The notes under the pieces: model-generated | What the model was told of the DNA's origin: nothing | Seen by the model: only the letters and a program-made list of their open reading frames with translations | Database searches by the model: none | Assembly (NCBI GenBank): GCA_009823395.1 | Contig: CM020514.1 | Coordinates: 561,467 to 625,466, forward strand | Source of the DNA: Thamnaconus septentrionalis | Taxonomy: Eukaryota; Chordata; Actinopteri; Tetraodontiformes; Monacanthidae | DNA: 64,000 nt | Reading direction: 5' to 3' | Shown: in pieces, positions 62,533 through 64,000 of the stretch | Numbering within the stretch: position 1 is the first letter of the stretch | How the letters are laid out: each line of letters begins with the position of its first letter | Translations under genes and position numbers: made by a program

Positions 62533-63129
62533 CAGTGTTAATTTTGTTGACGAAGACTATGACGAGAAATATTCGTCAACGAACCTTTTTCACGGACGAA
62601 AACTAAATAAAAACTAGATAAAAAGTCAGATATGATGACGAAGACTACGACGAAATATAACTGACACTTTAGTCAACAAATAAAAACGAGACGAAAATGT
62701 TGGGAGGGACGAATGGAAAAGAGATCCAATCAGGACTACTCTTTTTTGGGACAAGTTGGGAAGAAATCCAATCAGAGTGAATCTCATTGTGAGGGTAGGT
62801 TGATTTTTGCGGAAGCAGAAGAGCCACTTAAAAACCGCGGGACATGCAGGTGCAACAGCTAAACAAACGCAGCAGCACAGCTACACAGGAGGAGAACAAA
62901 GACAAGTTTGCTGAACTTCGTACAGTTTGCAGGACGTTTTCAAAACAGATAGGTTATTTACGTTGTGTTTAGTTGCACAGTCTTACTTACACAGCTTTGC
63001 TTGATTTCAGTTGAGCTGAAGCTCGTTAGCAACACGCTAACGTTTTGCGGTGCACCCGGTCCGAGTGCAACGGCATGTCTCATGCACAACAGAAATGTCA
63101 GAGCTAGGCCTAGGATGAAAATGAAGAGT

Positions 63130-63259
63130 TGACATCTGGTCACACTTCACATATGACAACAAGACGGTCTGCAAACCGTGTGGAACAAAAATCGCTGGGA
63201 AGAACACCACCAACTTGAAGCGACATTTACAGACGACTCATCCAGAAATACATGCCAAG
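63130..63259 (+). CDS. BED-type zinc-finger exon of the hAT element
   Basis: The frame reads WSHFTYDNKTVCKPCGTKIA, then GKNTTNLKRHLQTTHPEIHA before GTAAGC. C-x2-C and H-x4-H spacing with the leading aromatic pair (W...F) defines a BED finger, the DNA-binding head of hAT transposases. Catalytic exons would lie beyond the window. Confidence 0.7.
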
Positions 63260-63455
63260 GTAAGCATACACGCTAAGGTTATTTTATCAGATAAACCACA
63301 GTTTTTCTTTTAAACTTGGAATAAAATAGAAGCTAAAGGAAACCACCTCTGAACTGTATTGATTAGACGATTGGCTCACTGAATTATTGAGTATAAACAT
63401 TCAATGTCCCCAAATTGAATCAAATGTGTGCTACTATAGTGTATGTTGTGCTCAG

Positions 63456-63610
<155 letters not shown>

Positions 63611-64000
63611 CAACTTGATTACCTGAAAAATTCAAAGAGAGACTGTGTTTGCAATGGTATTACAGCCAATACAGCTTTTATTTTACATTTGAGAATTGAA
63701 GTAATATGTTCTGTTCAAATCTTGTTGATTTTTCACAGAGTAGGAATGAAATAAAATACATGTTTCATATTACAACTGTTAAATCTGTGTCTGTATTGCA
63801 TATTCAAACCTTAATACCATTCCATAACAAATTGATGGATATTTCCAATGATCGGAAATTCTGGAGAAACATTTAGTCGACTAAAATCTGCTCATATTTG
63901 GTCTACTAAACCTAGACTAAGACTAAAAGACTAAGACTAAAACTCTTATGATATTTAGTCGACTAAAACTAGACTAAGACTAAAAGATTTCAGATGACTA

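Overview
The window looks like genomic DNA from a ray-finned (teleost) fish. The basis is a FISNA-NACHT gene of the fish NLR expansion (around 52.9-55.3 kb), an intronless pair of seven-transmembrane receptors, split genes with GT/AG borders, and a mix of L1/Tx1, L2, Rex1-like, Penelope-like, Ty3/gypsy, hAT, piggyBac and integrase-core (IS3EU-like) elements that is typical of fish. No rRNA, tRNA, CRISPR or bacterial feature was seen. Family names come from motif recognition only; nothing could be searched.

Layout. 1-8.0 kb: two L1/Tx1-type LINEs on the minus strand, placed end to end and both dead; the second carries an ORF1-ORF2 fusion caused by loss of the endonuclease. 9.3-11.8 kb: a broken Penelope-like element with an SGNH-hydrolase-like module, cut in its reverse transcriptase by a hAT-like end and bordered by three telomere-type TTAGGG units. 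14-20.2 kb: a multi-exon plus-strand RING-like gene and a P2X7-C-tail-like Cys-rich fragment, with a multi-exon minus-strand integrase-core transposase between them. 21.4-23.1 kb: a hAT element inside another hAT. 24.6-25.7 kb: an L2-type LINE tail. 25.8-32.2 kb: a tandem segmental duplication carrying two related rhodopsin-class receptor genes. 32.4-33.8 kb: a TIR element with a 6-bp target duplication whose interior is mostly an array of ACGT-centred palindromes and which keeps a transposase N-terminal fragment.

34.8-43.5 kb: two adjacent plus-strand coding units, an unnamed fish multi-exon family and a C2H2 plus CACTA-like transposase. They have been hit by two hAT copies, an L2 tail and a Rex1-like LINE; three of the four insertions have clear target duplications. 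44-55.3 kb: an NLR cluster (leucine-rich-repeat exon remnants, then a new NLR start with N-terminal repeats and a FISNA-NACHT exon running into a 100-N assembly gap), with piggyBac non-autonomous copies, a hAT MITE and an LTR-like insertion. 55.4-56.2 kb: another copy of the L1 ORF1. 56.3-58.0 kb: exons of a fish gene family with a SANT/Myb-like C-terminus, broken by a piggyBac remnant. 59.3-62.5 kb: a Ty3/gypsy pol remnant lacking the catalytic centre of its reverse transcriptase and carrying two further insertions. 62.5 kb to the edge: a hAT element with a BED-finger exon and a long GA repeat.

The only reading frames that look intact are the two receptor genes and the visible part of the NLR. 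The rest is largely a record of nested transposition, which target duplications date in relative order.
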